This document shows positions 18,201 through 29,960 of a stretch of DNA of 64,000 nucleotides, in pieces; positions within the stretch are counted from its first letter, which is position 1; each line of letters starts with the position of its first letter. The DNA is taken from positions 108,509,278-108,573,277 of the forward strand of contig JAUPFV010000003.1 in the NCBI GenBank assembly GCA_036936605.1, in the 5' to 3' direction. The DNA comes from Limnanthes douglasii subsp. nivea. Taxonomy: Eukaryota > Streptophyta > Magnoliopsida > Brassicales > Limnanthaceae. The notes under the pieces are model-generated. The model had not been told where the DNA came from and made no database searches. It saw nothing but the letters and a program-made list of their open reading frames with translations. Position numbers and translations under genes: made by a program.

Positions 18201-21200
18201 TGTTTTCAGACGTCTCGTAAGCAATTGCCAATAATTTTTTCTAGATAAATAAATTTGCATCAACCTATCATAATTACAGATTATAGAAAAGTTTTATAAT
18301 GAAAAAGCTTTTTTATCAAGACTTGATTTTAGTATCTATAGTTAATATAAAAGATTCAAATGCTTCAAAAAACAAGAAAAAAATGACTTACTTGCATAGA
18401 AACGCATGAAGAAAGTTCAAGTGGCAACTCCTCTATAGAATTTCTGGATAGGTTAACTTTTGTAATTTCACCTGATTTCCAAACTTCTGATGGGACAGCA
18501 GTCAAACCCAGACCTTCTAAAGAAAGCTCCTATATAACATAATTTCACAAGGATGAAGTTTCACATAAACGCTTCGTACTTTATATAAGCATGAATCTTG
18601 AAAGGTTATACGCTTTATGATGTATGTATCACACTATGAAAGATGCTCTTGAAAATGTTTTTGTGCTGCAAGTTAAAATGACAAGAGATACATAAAACCT
18701 TGACGACAACCTAAATATCTAAGGTGTCATTAATTCCTACAGCTTCATTACACCCTCGGTAATACCTTTTGCATCAACTTAGATCAATGCACAATACAGA
18801 TATGATACACAAAACTCTTGATACCCAATTAAACAAAGTGAAATTTTGCATCGTGAAGCTTTAAATGCTAAAATAATAATTTTCACAATACTAACTTTAC
18901 AGTAATGGATCATGAAGCTTAAAGTGCTAAAATAAGTTTTAATGGTAATACCTTTGAAGTGATGGACAATCGAGCTGCCATGGAAATTACATCCTTTTCT
19001 GGAGTAGCAGTTTCAGAATCTACATGAGGAGCTTAACTTTAGAAAAAAACAATAGTAAAAACAATGATATTAAGATGCATATAATCTGTGTGGAAACAGC
19101 CATACAGAAAGAGATACAGTAGGCGCTCTCTAGTTTAACTAATTGCAATAATAAATGTACCTTCACTCTCAGAAAGCCGGCTTCGTAGAAACCTCAATAA
19201 AGCATGCGTAGGTCCTGAGACCAGTGTGCTGAGGCCAAAAACACCATCCATGACACTCATAAGTAATAGAAGCACTTAAATTATATAACCTAAATAAAAA
19301 CAGAATACCACATACCTTCTAAGTGTTCTTATAGGGTTGCCCACAAGTAGAAGTTTCCGCAGAGTAGTCATCTTGCCTGGTATTTTAAAAAAGATATAAA
19401 TTATTTATTTCTGTGTGTCAAAATATTCAGCAGACTTTAATTTGGATGGCAGAAAAGTAAAAAACAAAAAGAAGTATTATCCTTGACAGGCATTGAGGTT
19501 AAGAAAATATAAGAACTATAAATAATAAAAGATGAGCTACAAATAGCATCAATCTTAAAAGAGGCTACATATTGTTGAAGCTAGTTATAAGCATCGTTTT
19601 CATGCTACAATGGGAAAAGTAGTTAGATAAATTTTCAATCAATGATGCCCCGACTACATTAGCCCATTCTGATACACAGCATGGAGTAGGTGATAGTGCT
19701 CCCTATGCTAGCTACAGTCTCATAATCATATATCGTAGAACTGTATCTGATATAAGCATAGTATCCGCTAACCTTACCAAGTTCTGGGGGTAATCCTGAT
19801 AATGAATTATTTGAAAGATCCAGGACTAAGAGATGTAGCTCGCATGCCTCAACTGGGTACTCTTTCAGCTGTGCGTGTATATTATCAAGTAAGTAAGATG
19901 CAACTTAGAATGTCCTTAAATAAAAACCAAAACCAAAGGCAAACAATTAGAAACAAATAATATATAGATGTAGCTGCTATTCAAAAGTTAAGATATGAGA
20001 ACTCGGAGCCAAGAAAAAACACCTAGTGCGCTAGACTTGGAATATATAATCCAAGACATATTTAATTTCTTCAGCAGAACAAAAGAGATACTATTATACT
20101 TCATACAATTCCGAGAAGGTCATTGATTTTTTATGCTAAGATCGTATTGTATCGAAGTTGAATGGACAAAATTTAGATATAATACTTAAATATCTATGAA
20201 AAGATGACTTGAGCAATGAAAGTGCACACAAAAAAGTTACAGATTCACTCCTATCACTAACATATACAGAGAGGTTAAAATTTGGCTATATTTCAGCAGA
20301 TGTTAGAATAAAAGAAAAGAAAAAGATAATACTTGATTTGACCGAAGATCTAATGTCCCCAAGCAAGAAACCTTTCCCAATTCTACTGGTAATGTAGAAA
20401 GTGTGTTATTCCTGAAATTAAGATCACAATGATGAATGTCAACGACCACCTTTCGGTTGAAAATTACAGATAACATACTGCAGAAGGCCCTAACAAGCTG
20501 AAGTGTATAGAGAATATTACCCCATATAGAACTCCACAAGCGAAGAGCAATACATTATTGATGGTGGAATAGACATGATTCCTGTTCCACATGCGAAACT
20601 CTTAGTGAGTTTTATTTATGGCTGACGCAAAAAAAAACACTTGGTTATTTCACTCACTGTTTTGATGAAGGTCAAGACGAATCAGACGTGTAAGGCTTCC
20701 AATGCTCTCTGGTATAGAACTAAGCATATTCTTAGCTGCATAGTACAAAATACTTAATGTTAATCAAGGAGACAGATGATCTCATGACATTCATACTGCA
20801 AAAGATATTCCATAAATTAATTACAAGCATTGAGTTCTGTAAGCAGGGTCCATGATGCAATCAGATTCCCAGACAGCTGTGTCAATTTGTTACCCTGGCA
20901 TAAACAAATGATACAATAATTAATGATCCTCCTATAAAAACAGACTCTGACATAGATCCTCCTATAAAAACAGACTCTGACATAGATCCTCCTATAAAAA
21001 CAGTCTCTGACATAGATCCCAGAGAGGTAATAAAACCAATCTGTTAGCAATAAACCCAATCTATTAGCAGTTTAAAAAACCCTGGCCTTACTCACAATTT
21101 ACAACATTAAAGAAGAAACAAAATTGGAAAAGCTTAACAGCCTCTAATTCCTTCAAGAGGAAGTAATTAAATCATAGTGAATGATACCTCCAAGTCTAAT

Positions 21201-22992
21201 TTTAGCAGTTTTGAGCAGTTTCCAAGTTCCTCGGGCAAGCGAGTGAGATTATTATTTGATGCCTGTAGAAATATACACAAGTAAGCATCACCATATCCAA
21301 CTTTATAATATAGCGAACAAGAAATATGTGCGATATAATTTTCACAGGCAAGCATATAAATAATAATCTGATTCATGAGCACAGCAGTCAGTGGCTGTGA
21401 TAGAAAACATTGTTTGGTGAGATAACTGCTTGAGCCCATAACAATATGTACAAGAAACTTTAACATTGATCTCAATATACTTGCACCTAGAGATTCATGA
21501 GAACGATCACAGCCAATAAAAGAGGCTACCACCCAAAGGTGTTAATAAAATTGCTGTGCTTATTCTGATACCGGAAAAAAACGATGTTTCCTAGTTTCCA
21601 TACTCTAAATTTAACATCATCTAGAATAGTCAAACAAATTATTATGTCTAATTCAAAAGCAACATAGCCTTGCATTTACACATTCATCGCTGTACAGTGC
21701 ACACATTACCTTGAGTTCAGATAAGTTTACACAGTTTCCAAGCGAGCCCGGGAGCTCCGTCAGCTTATTACTTGAACAATCAAACCTGAAGCAATCACAT
21801 AAAAATGTAATCAATCAGCAGAGACACACAGCTAGAACTTCATCTCAAATTTTCAGGACACTTATAAAACTAACTTGTAGATTATGGTAAGAAAAACAGA
21901 GAAGAGCCAAATTTTCAAAAGGCAAAAATGGTACACTTGCATCAGGCCGATAGTGGCTTATAGGAATGCAGCTAAAGCATCTCTATATGCAACCTGTTAA
22001 AAGGGCCTTTGTTTCAATGAAGCCAAAAAAAATTTACCCAGTTAGAGATACAAGGGAAGAAAAAATGTACCCAACATCTCTGCTAGAACCTAAACAAAGC
22101 CACATACCGATTCATTTTTCTTCTTTAGTAATTCATTTGACTGATTCATCAAGAGACAATAGGAGGAAAAACGAACGAAGATGGAGAAACTTACTTAACA
22201 AGAGAGTTTGCCAGACCTATCTCGGCGGGCAATTTTGTTAGAGAGTTAAAGGACACTTCTAACGACTTGAGCGCTTTAAGCCTATAAAGTGAAAACGGGA
22301 TATTAATTACTCAAGTTCGTTAGCAAAAGCCATAACAACCTACGGTTGAATGATCACAAAGCCGCTATGGTTAACAAAACTCACTCCCCAATAGCAGCAG
22401 GAAGTTCAGAAAGCTTATTGTGGCTAACATTCAGGACTGTCAACAAAGGTAAATTCTTTATATCTTCTTTCAAAACCTCAATATCATTATGTGCCAAAAT
22501 TAGCTTCTGCAAATCAACTGTCTATAAAACAAGATACAAGCCAACATTTAGCTTCTCGTGATATAAAAATATTTACTAGTTTGAAAAGAATTACTCAATT
22601 ACAACACAAACGGATAAGCAAACTACCTCCCACCAGTTCTCTCCCTCACCCGTTGCTTCTAAGTTTTGGTACACCTCTTTAGGCACCTCACTAGAAAATA
22701 GACAAAGTTAGATAATTAGATTCACACACTTGTTATAATCAATCATGAGTCAATTCAAAACAAAAATCTATCAAAGCAAGTTTTAAACTTTCAATCAAAA
22801 AAATCATCTTTATTCACTAATCAGTTAATCACATTCAGAAAAATACGAAATCCATGATTATATTTTATACGCATGTCCAGAAACATATGAAAGCGACGAC
22901 ATTTTATGGCTAGAGGATATACTGAACCTGAGAGAGCGATTTGATAGGTTGAGAGAACCGGAGGTTCTCGCAGCTTTCATCAACCGATCCAT
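15283..22992 (-). CDS. LRRC40: LRRC40-like leucine-rich repeat protein, 21 exons
   Basis: An intact gene for a 580-residue protein. Exons (plus coordinates, 5' to 3'): 22992-22928, 22690-22627, 22521-22385, 22281-22195, 21785-21710, 21262-21188, 20894-20825, 20735-20658, 20581-20521, 20411-20333, 19868-19778, 19376-19316, 19228-19161, 19019-18952, 18529-18392, 18123-18019, 17894-17770, 16145-16049, 15731-15657, 15488-15433, 15349-15283. All introns are GT-AG and the phases join without a stop. It begins [20 protein letters not shown] and continues with SHOC2/Ras-group-type LRRs (LxxLxxLxLSxNxLxxLPxxIG), a short linker at about residues 300-365 and a second LRR block ending LNYLKDKI. Start, length and layout match plant LRRC40 homologues (Arabidopsis At3g15410 type). 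It is presumably a cytosolic or nuclear scaffold; no signal peptide or membrane segment is seen. A PIRL-type name is an alternative. Intron 17 (1,624 bp) carries an insertion. Confidence 0.93.
16438..16449 (+). other. hAT-type terminal motif in intron 17
   Basis: TAGGGATGACAA resembles the terminal motif of the hAT-like elements at 24337-25585 and 38604-40104 (TAGGGATAACAA, read on the minus strand). No partner end was found in the intron, so it may be a fragment or chance. Confidence 0.25.
16780..17440. repeat. fold-back (inverted repeat) made of copia gag and leader
   Basis: About 90 bp at 17048-17138 recurs inverted at 17237-17330 (about 90 percent identity by eye). Farther out, the TTTCTTTCGTGGAATATTT-like stretch near 16815-16840 recurs inverted near 17380-17400. 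A 46-bp stretch is also directly duplicated (17158-17202 and 17206-17250). It lies in intron 17 of the LRRC40-like gene, antisense to it, and would form a long hairpin in transcripts. Confidence 0.75.
16951..17195 (+). pseudogene. Ty1/copia gag fragment in intron 17
   Basis: About 80 codons of the copia-type gag (UBN2-like): [11 protein letters not shown], then [20 protein letters not shown] and [19 protein letters not shown] in the family's order. On the minus strand a mutated copia primer site (TGATATCAAGA, compare TGGTATCAGAG) lies near 17460, so the fold-back may include an inverted LTR-leader end. A dead fragment. Confidence 0.7.
20926..21018. repeat. 30-bp tandem repeat, 3 copies, in intron 6
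   Basis: Three head-to-tail units containing CTCCTATAAAAACAGACTCT sit in the intron between exons 6 and 7 of the LRRC40-like gene. The frame running through them on the minus strand is open only because the unit is a multiple of three. Confidence 0.9.
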
Positions 22993-23034
22993 CGTGATGT
23001 TCTGATTATGTTTCTCCGAATCGGAGCCTCTGTC

Positions 23035-23061
23035 TTAGATCTCGCAGGACGTCTTCTTCAT
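23035..23061 (-). promoter_or_regulatory. possible upstream ORF before the LRRC40-like start
   Basis: ATG at 23061 opens an 8-codon frame ending TAA at 23035, 42 bp before the main ATG at 22992. If the transcript starts further upstream, it could lower translation of the main frame. The transcription start is not known. Confidence 0.35.
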
Positions 23062-23311
23062 ACCGTTGAGGACCGATCGATGGAGACAACGTGCAAGAGT
23101 GATGGTTGTCAGTCCACTTTCACTTTCAAGTTGTTCTACCTTTCCTTTGCCAAAACGAACGGCGTTTTTATGTTACTATAGCAGTCATGTAGTTTGGATA
23201 TGCTGCAATAAAACGTCACGAAGTTTATCCTAAAATAATTAACAATTTATATTGGGGTAAGACTATTGTTAATTATATTGGGGTCAGACTATACTTGAAT
23301 GTGTTAAATAA

Positions 23312-23320
23312 AAAACACAA
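23312..23320. repeat. 9-bp target duplication of MULE-type element, left copy
   Basis: AAAACACAA, repeated exactly at 24196-24204. Confidence 0.88.
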
Positions 23321-24195
23321 GGGTAAAGTTATTTCCCCCATAAAATTTATTATTTTCTCCATCATTTATAAAAAACTTCATCTTGTTATTTCCTCCATAA
23401 AGGAAAATCCTAATTTATCCTTGTTTTAATTTTACATCAAAAATTCAAATTTCTCCAGTAACTATCCACCTTGACCTCTTCTAATCTACCCTAAAAAACC
23501 CTAGCCAGCAAACAATTTTGAAGCAGTTTCTAGAGTTCTAAAAATAAAAATTTATCGTTAATTTTATTTTTATTTTAAATGTATGGGTTTACATATCGAA
23601 TAAAATCTCTTTTTAAATCTATGATTTTTTTTAATAATGAGTTATAGGAACTCTATATGCAGAAAAAAAACTTGTTCATCGTTTAATTGAGTTCATGCAT
23701 ATCGAGTTACTAGTTTAATCGTTTTTTTAATATCAATTTTTGGTTTAATTGTTTCTTTCATGTATATTGAGTTCAAAATATAGTTTTTTTTGTGGTTTGA
23801 TTAGTGTATGTTGATTGAGTTTTTTTTTAATATTACATGTGATTTTGAGTTCCTAACTTGGAATCACATGCTTTTAAAAAAAACATGTTATTCGGAGTGG
23901 TCGTCTCAGAACTACATATTTTCTTTTTAAAAACATGTAATTTTATTGACTAATCTTAAAAATAATTGAGTTTTTATGTTTTAGGGTTTAATTTTAGAAG
24001 TTAAATCATATATGATGGATGTAATTTATCTTAATGATGTGTTTGTTGTAATAAGGGTTTAATAATCGATAGTGGCATCAAAATATAAATTAGAAAGTAA
24101 ATAAAGGACAAGAAGGTAAAAACAAGTGTTCAGCGTTTTATTAAAAATTTAAAATGGAGGAAATAATAGATCTTATGGAGGAAATAGCTCTACCC
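23321..24195. mobile_element. non-autonomous MULE-type element (MITE, 875 bp)
   Basis: The ends are inverted repeats starting GGGTAAAGTTATTTCC and GGGTAGAGCTATTTCC, with about 37 of the first 43 bases matching. They are flanked by an exact 9-bp duplication, AAAACACAA. A 9-bp duplication is typical of Mutator-like elements. The interior is AT-rich and I found no transposase frame or captured gene in it. It sits about 330 bp upstream of the LRRC40-like start codon. Confidence 0.85.
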
Positions 24196-24204
24196 AAAAC
24201 ACAA
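24196..24204. repeat. 9-bp target duplication of MULE-type element, right copy
   Basis: AAAACACAA, copy of 23312-23320. Confidence 0.88.
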
Positions 24205-24336
24205 CTACACATCATTTTCGGACCTGAATTGGCCATTCCAAAGTCGTTAGATTCAAAACGGAAGGATAACGAAAGTAGATATACGTGGGTTTGAAGATTC
24301 ATATCCTTCTAACTGTATCTAGCATATGCACGTTGT

Positions 24337-25585
24337 CAATTTTTTCTGAATCCATGGATATTTGATGCGAGTCGATCCATTAGGATGGATTACGGGTTAT
24401 AAAAATTTATCATAGACGGGTTGTTGGTTTGAAAATTTATTATCCGCGGAATTTGGGTTTTAACAATTTACCATGGATACCGAACACGAATCCGACCCAC
24501 CAGATAATATCTGACCCGTACCCATAAAGTTAATATTATATAAAATAATATATAATTTAATATTATTTATAAAAATTTAAACTAAAATTATTAATAATAA
24601 TATCAACACTATATATTAATTATTAATAAATAACAAAATATTTGTATACAATCACTAAATATAAAAATATAAAAAAAAAAAATCACTAAATATAAAATAT
24701 TTTGAAAAATATCATGTATTAAAATATTTTATTTTATTTGTCAGAATCTTTCTTTTATATAATTTTCTCTCTTTTTTATAGTATACGGAATGAAATTAAT
24801 TTGTGATTTTTCTGAAATATAATAAATAATTCTTTTTACTAACTATCACTTTATAATTTATATTTCGAAAATTATCATTTTATATTTATACATTAAAATT
24901 GATTTTTTTTTCTTTTAAATTGTTTACCTTTCTTTATGCAAAACTATTGTATAAAATCAATTTGTGATATTCTGGAAATCGATTTTTATAATTAATCATA
25001 AAATATTTACTAATTCACAGCGTATAAATGTATGTTTTGAAACAATTTGTGAAATTTTATTTTTTAATTTCTTTTATTTATTTCTTTTTTCATTTTTTAA
25101 TACGTGACATTAATTTGTGATAATAGATAACAAAATGTTTGTTAATTCTCAATTGGTACAGTATATTTAAAAAATAATATTCTATATTAAAAAGGTTATA
25201 ACTTTATTAATATTTATATATTTTAAAAACAGATATAACGTATAATGAACTATGAGTAGTAAATAATAATTATATTTTTATAAACTTGTTACTAAAGTTT
25301 TAGAATTTTCACTAAATTTAAAAGTTTATATTAATTATAAATTATTAATATTATTTGAATATACTATTTTTTAGTTTTTTAATTTTTTATTGCATTATTA
25401 ATTAAAAATATATTTTATAGATAAACAAATGATCAATGGGTATTCGTGGGTGGGTACCCGAACCCGACGGGTTTAGGCGTAGGAAACAAAGTGTCTTACC
25501 CGCACAGGTACCCGAACTTGATGGGTTTAGAAAAATAAATACGAGATGAGTTACGGGTTAGTAATACATGCACTCATCCCGACCC
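24337..25585. mobile_element. hAT-like non-autonomous element, AT-rich
   Basis: The left end reads GTTGTCAATTTTTTCTGAATCC; the right end has GGGTACCCGAACCCGACGGG and finishes GACCCATTGTCATCCATA. ATTGTCATCC(C/A)TA is the inverse of the TAGGGATGACAA-type hAT terminus, and the GGGTACCCG-type subterminal repeats fit. The first 250 bp are clearly related to the inverted right end of the element at 38604-40104. There is no transposase. It abuts the MULE transposase remnant at 25587. Confidence 0.6.
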
Positions 25586-25586
25586 A

Positions 25587-26013
25587 TTGTCATCCATAAT
25601 TTACAATATTCGTAAAAAACATCGTTTGGTCGAAAAAGTCGGACGAACTCAAATGCAATTCTTGTTGGGTAAACTGAAAGAACACAAGTACTCCGTGTGG
25701 CATTGTTATCCTACAAGTATCAAGCTTTTATGCACATTTCTCCAGTTCTTGTCATGGCCAGTACTTGCAAGACTACGAGATACAAGATGCATTTTCTTGA
25801 AATTATAGTTTAACATCAACCAACAAGATATTTTGTACTACTTTCATCTTTATGCGCTCAGAGAAACAAGCGAAGTACACGTAGGTTTTTAGTGTTTTAA
25901 ATACCGTATTGGTGGATAATAATTGCGTATTTTCAAATATTATCGTCACCGATCAGGAGTTAGCGTTAATGTGAGCTATTGAAGACGTTTTTCGGATTTA
26001 TCCACATGTTATA
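25587..26013 (+). pseudogene. MULE transposase remnant, 5' half (interrupted by Tat-B)
   Basis: The plus strand reads IIYNIRKKHR...GRTQMQFLLGKLKEHKY, then in other frames VLVMASTCKTTRYKM, IFMRSEKQAKYT and NIIVTDQELALM. These are consecutive blocks of the Mutator-like transposase (MULE/FAR1 group); the catalytic Asp region is altered (MA in place of MD). It breaks off at 26013, where the Tat-B LTR begins, and the next family segment resumes at 43379. Stops and frameshifts show it was decaying, but it is still easily recognised. Confidence 0.8.
26009..26013. repeat. target duplication of the Tat-B block, left copy (TTATA)
   Basis: TTATA before the left LTR matches TTATA at 43374-43378 after the right LTR. 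The sequence is AT-rich, so chance is possible, but the MULE reading resumes across this same point. Confidence 0.75.
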
Positions 26014-26331
26014 TGTTAAGTATTAGATTTCTTATATAGAAATCAACAATCAAAGTAATTTTAGAGAGAGAAAATAACTCGTTTCGAAAGGTAAACATTT
26101 TGTAATCAAGTGTGAATAGAAAGTGTCAATCATCTTTTATTTCATAACTCTTCCTCCTATTTATATGACAGAGGGGTGAATAACAAAATCAGTTATACAT
26201 TATGGTGAATTTCACTTTTAGCCGTTACTATTTATATTCAATATCAAATTTATCCTTTAAGTTTACAAATCTTAATCAATAACCATTTTTCTCTAATTGT
26301 TTGTACCGCTTGATAATTTATATCCTTATCA
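26014..26331 (-). repeat. Tat-B 3' LTR (left)
   Basis: 318 bp, TGTTAAGTATTAG...TATCCTTATCA. Aligns throughout with 43084-43373. Followed by a PPT complement GTAACCCCCACTAG, like Tat-A. Confidence 0.85.
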
Positions 26332-26727
26332 GTAACCCCCACTAGTCCTTGTGTAGACTATTGAATAAGGACTAAAACCGTTATGGGTTACTTTGAACAC
26401 AACTTCTAATCTTCCTTGAAAATTTACTTGTTTTCTTCACATTCGTCTCGAAAACTTTCTGACGATCACTTCAAATATTCTCAATGCCCACTTTAAGAAT
26501 TCGCCTCAAAACTTCACATGAGTGGTTTTTTTTAATCAGTCACCTTGAACAGACTAGAAACTCATGGAATACCTCTAGTACGCGTACAACGTATTATTTA
26601 GTTGTGACGTATCTTACACGCGTCATCCTACTCTATACTAGGCAACCGTTTTTCGATTTTCATTTCAACCTATGAACGTATGTCAACCTTTTATCTTAAT
26701 TTCTCAATTTTTCTTCATTATTTCTTG

Positions 26728-26735
26728 TATAAATA
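26728..26735 (+). promoter_or_regulatory. TATA box for the Tat-B antisense ORF
   Basis: TATAAATA, 175 bp before the ATG at 26903; same motif and spacing class as in Tat-A. Confidence 0.5.
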
Positions 26736-26902
26736 TTATCTCAACTCCCTTTTTCTTATCACACACAAACTCTACAGATATAAAGAGAAAGTATCATAAG
26801 AAGTTTTTATTTTAACGCTACCTTCACCTAAAACCATAAATTTCTCTGATTCTTATTCATCTTGTTCATGCCTAATTTGAAGATATTCCTCCACTTTAGT
26901 TT

Positions 26903-29250
26903 ATGAAAAAACCAAGCCCGAGTAAAAAACTCATCTTTGGCATTTACGACTACTTTAATATTACTACGAGGGCTGCTGAATATCGGGTTGCATGCGTGAT
27001 TGTTGATTCTCCAAGGCTTTCCACTCGTACCACTATATACGGGGCCTTAAATCCTGATCAAAACTCTTTAGTATCCAAAATCTTTTCGATCTAATCTCTA
27101 AATCCCACTCACAACAACCCCATACAATAAACAAAAGAGAAATCTCCTTGAAACCTCTCACAAGAAAATTCTACCAACACTTCAACTCTTCCTCGACTCA
27201 ACCGTAAACAAATAGCAAAAAATATTCGCAAAGGTCAACGGAAGCATCTTTTGCTAATACATCGACACATCCTCGAATCAATTGCAAACAAACACCTCAT
27301 TCAGAAGCTCATTCTCAAAAGAGTTAATTTCCTCGAAGAAGTGCATTTGTAGCAATGAGAGACTTTAAGGACATCAACACTTCACAAAACCCTATATTTC
27401 ATTCTCCATCAAAGGAGATAGGTGTGACAAACAAAAAATCACAGGAAAATCCTTTAGAGATCAACCAACAAACCACTACGACTGCCTCGAATAATTCACA
27501 AGCTACTACTACTATGAATACCTCTCCTCGACTTCGAGATAAAGCCTCTGAGGAGATTGTTGAGTCATACTCGGCGATAGAGACTGACTCTAATATATAA
27601 AACACAGAAAGCACTCATCACTCAGATTTCGAAGATAATCTCTCGAATAACCAGCTCAAAAGAAAAAAGAACCAATCACTTTTCCCGATGATATCGTTGT
27701 AGACTTAAGCATAAATTCTAGAAAAGTCATTCCCGAGTACCTTATTGCGTTAAAAATATGCAATATGAGTACTATAATCAATATGATATAAAATATTCTA
27801 AAAAATAAATGGGGGATCCCAGATAATGTAACGCTTCAGCTACCACTGAAATGAGAGACTCCATTCTCTTGTAGAGAAAATGAACTCGTGGTCTATCCAG
27901 AGATCATAAATTGGGGTCTTCGCTATCTATTAGACCCAATGATAGCTGAATAATTTGAGAACATCGACTTGTATCCAACGCAAGAAAGTCCAAACCAGTG
28001 GTTCACACTCTTATCTAGCATAACGACTTCAAAACTTGGCCAAATACCATTCTCAATGAAATAATTTATCGCGTTAACTAGCTTTTTCAAAAATCTGGTG
28101 TTACCCTTTTATTGTCTCACCCTCGAAGACTCCTTCCAGTCATTTGATGATCTCTTCGAGGCTGGCAAATTTTGTAAGCAAAGATTTTCTTTATCTTTAG
28201 CGCGTGAGAAAATAGGAAAGAGATTTTCGAGGAGAATCATTCGAGGCTAAACCTCAAGTGGAAAAGTACCAGTAAGTAATATTGATCAATTCAAATATTG
28301 CTAAAAGTATATCACCTGTAATTCTGATATTATCCGAAGGGAATTCCAGATAGATCGAATAAAGATCAATGAATAAACAGTAGCTTAAGTGGAACAATGA
28401 CTCGGCTATGTGCCTGTCAGCTCATTACTTGGGCTTGGGGGGCATGGGTCAGGGAAAAATACTATAAATACCTTAACCAACATCATTAAGAGGGTTGGAA
28501 TTTTTTCAAAAATATTAAATATAATCACACACCTCATTTATCTAACAACCCCTTACAAAAATCATTAATATTCACCAGCTACAGTCTTTTCCCTTTTTAC
28601 TCTTAATCTAGATTTCACCATCATCAAATACAATCAAATTTTATTTATTTGAACTATAATTTTGTTTCAAATCTTTTATTTATTATTGATCTATTTAGAA
28701 ATTCGGAGGCAATACAAAATTCAACAAACTGTTGCCAAAGAAAATTTTTCCAAACTATCAGAGTAGCACAAAAAGCATGGTGTAATGAATTCCACAGTGC
28801 CTTTGTGTCTCTGAATTAAGTTATGAGCCTTCTATCGAAGATCTTTTTCCGGATTCTGTTGTCCTAGTTGACGAAATAATGGAGCTCTCCAATCCAAGAG
28901 ATGTCGTGAAAAGGTTAACTACATTTGACGCACACGTCATACTTCCTGTTCGGAATAGATCATAAAGATACTTGTCTTTAAAAAAAATCTCAAGCTAGCT
29001 CATCCACAGGTTGCCTATAACAATAAATTAAGAGACATTTGTAATCAAAACCTCCTCAAACTATTCTAAACCTTCCAAGCATACATATCAGAAATTCTTA
29101 TGGGATTCATCCAAATCAAAAGCCGCTAAATCAAGAAAAAGAAAAACTGAAATCTACACACCATACTAAACCGAAAAACCTCAAGGAAAAACATGATGGA
29201 GTTCCTCATAATGGAGCTTAGATAATGCTCATGATGATAGCGAGCACAAC
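26903..29250 (+). pseudogene. antisense ORF of Tat-B, decayed
   Basis: Pieces in the Tat-A order: FGIYDYFNIT...EYRVACVIVD (26903-27094), an acidic and polar region (27355-27600), then 27690-28270 with WGIPDNVTLQLP, ELVVYPEIINWGLRYLLDPM, a segment with TSKLGQIPF, and LPFYCLTLED. A GTAAGT donor (near 28272) ends exon 1. Exon 2 resumes near 28697 (IRRQYKIQQTVAKENF) and fades out by 29250. Frameshifts and stops abound. The intron holds a solo LTR (28283-28626). Shared order and splice position with Tat-A show descent from one spliced gene. Confidence 0.8.
28283..28626 (+). mobile_element. solo LTR inserted in the aORF intron of Tat-B
   Basis: It starts TGATCAATTC and ends ACCATCATCA, and aligns with the reverse complement of the LTR at 37106-37490, including the CTTGGGCTTGGGGG block. 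It is flanked by AATAT (28278-28282) and AATAC (28627-28631), a near-perfect 5-bp duplication. No internal region is present. Confidence 0.75.
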
Positions 29251-29539
29251 TAGGAAATGATATTATATTTGAATGTTTTTGGGATCACTGATGGTTGTGG
29301 TGATCATTGTTTTTCTGTTGTTGTTTTGTTGTTCGTGGTATTTGTGTACAGTAGTCTTAGTTTGTGTTGATATTTGTGGGTTCTTAAACATGTTTATACT
29401 TACTACCTCATTTTGTTTATCATCACTTGTAATCAAAATCACTTCATCAAACTTTATTACCTCGAATTTCATATTGCATGATATAACATATCGAACCATG
29501 TTCTAAATAGATGTTAAAACTTACAAAATTTTATCGCCA

Positions 29540-29960
29540 CTCATATTAGCACTTCGAACAATGCTTTAAATGAACGTTAGCGCTTTGAATAACATTGCCA
29601 TTCAAATTGACACTTCAAATAATACTATAAATGGACGTTAGCACTTCAAATAACATTGTCACTCAAATTGACACTTCAAATAATGCTTTAAATGGATGCT
29701 AGCATTTCGAATAACATTGTTACTTAAATTGGCACTTCAAATAATGCTTTAAATGGACGTTAGCACTTCGACTAACATTATCACTCAAATTGCACTTCGA
29801 ACAATGCTTTAAATAGACGTTAGCACTTCGAATAATATTTCCACTCAAATTGGTACTTCGAGCAATGCTTTAAATGGACTTTAGCACTTTGAATTTTAGC
29901 CATATAAACTCGTATTACGAACAATGCTTTAATGAACATTAGCACCTCGAATTTTATCAT
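29540..29960. repeat. ~61-bp tandem array, about 7 copies, in Tat-B
   Basis: Units contain AACAATGCTTTAAATGGACG and TTAGCACTTCGAATAACATT, with the motif ACTTCGAA about twice per unit. Starts fall near 29552, 29612, 29673, 29734, 29794, 29855 and 29916. It occupies the same place as the 34-bp array of Tat-A, between the aORF end and the integrase end, although the unit sequence is different. Confidence 0.88.

Noticed and set aside
20817..21059. 80-codon protein with CFYRRIYVR repeats
   Set aside because: Mostly intron 6 with its 30-bp tandem repeat; only the part at 20894-20825 is exon 7.
29263..29506. Overlapping frames of 77-78 codons on both strands
   Set aside because: They lie in the non-coding region between the aORF remnant and the tandem array, are low complexity and have no counterpart in Tat-A.
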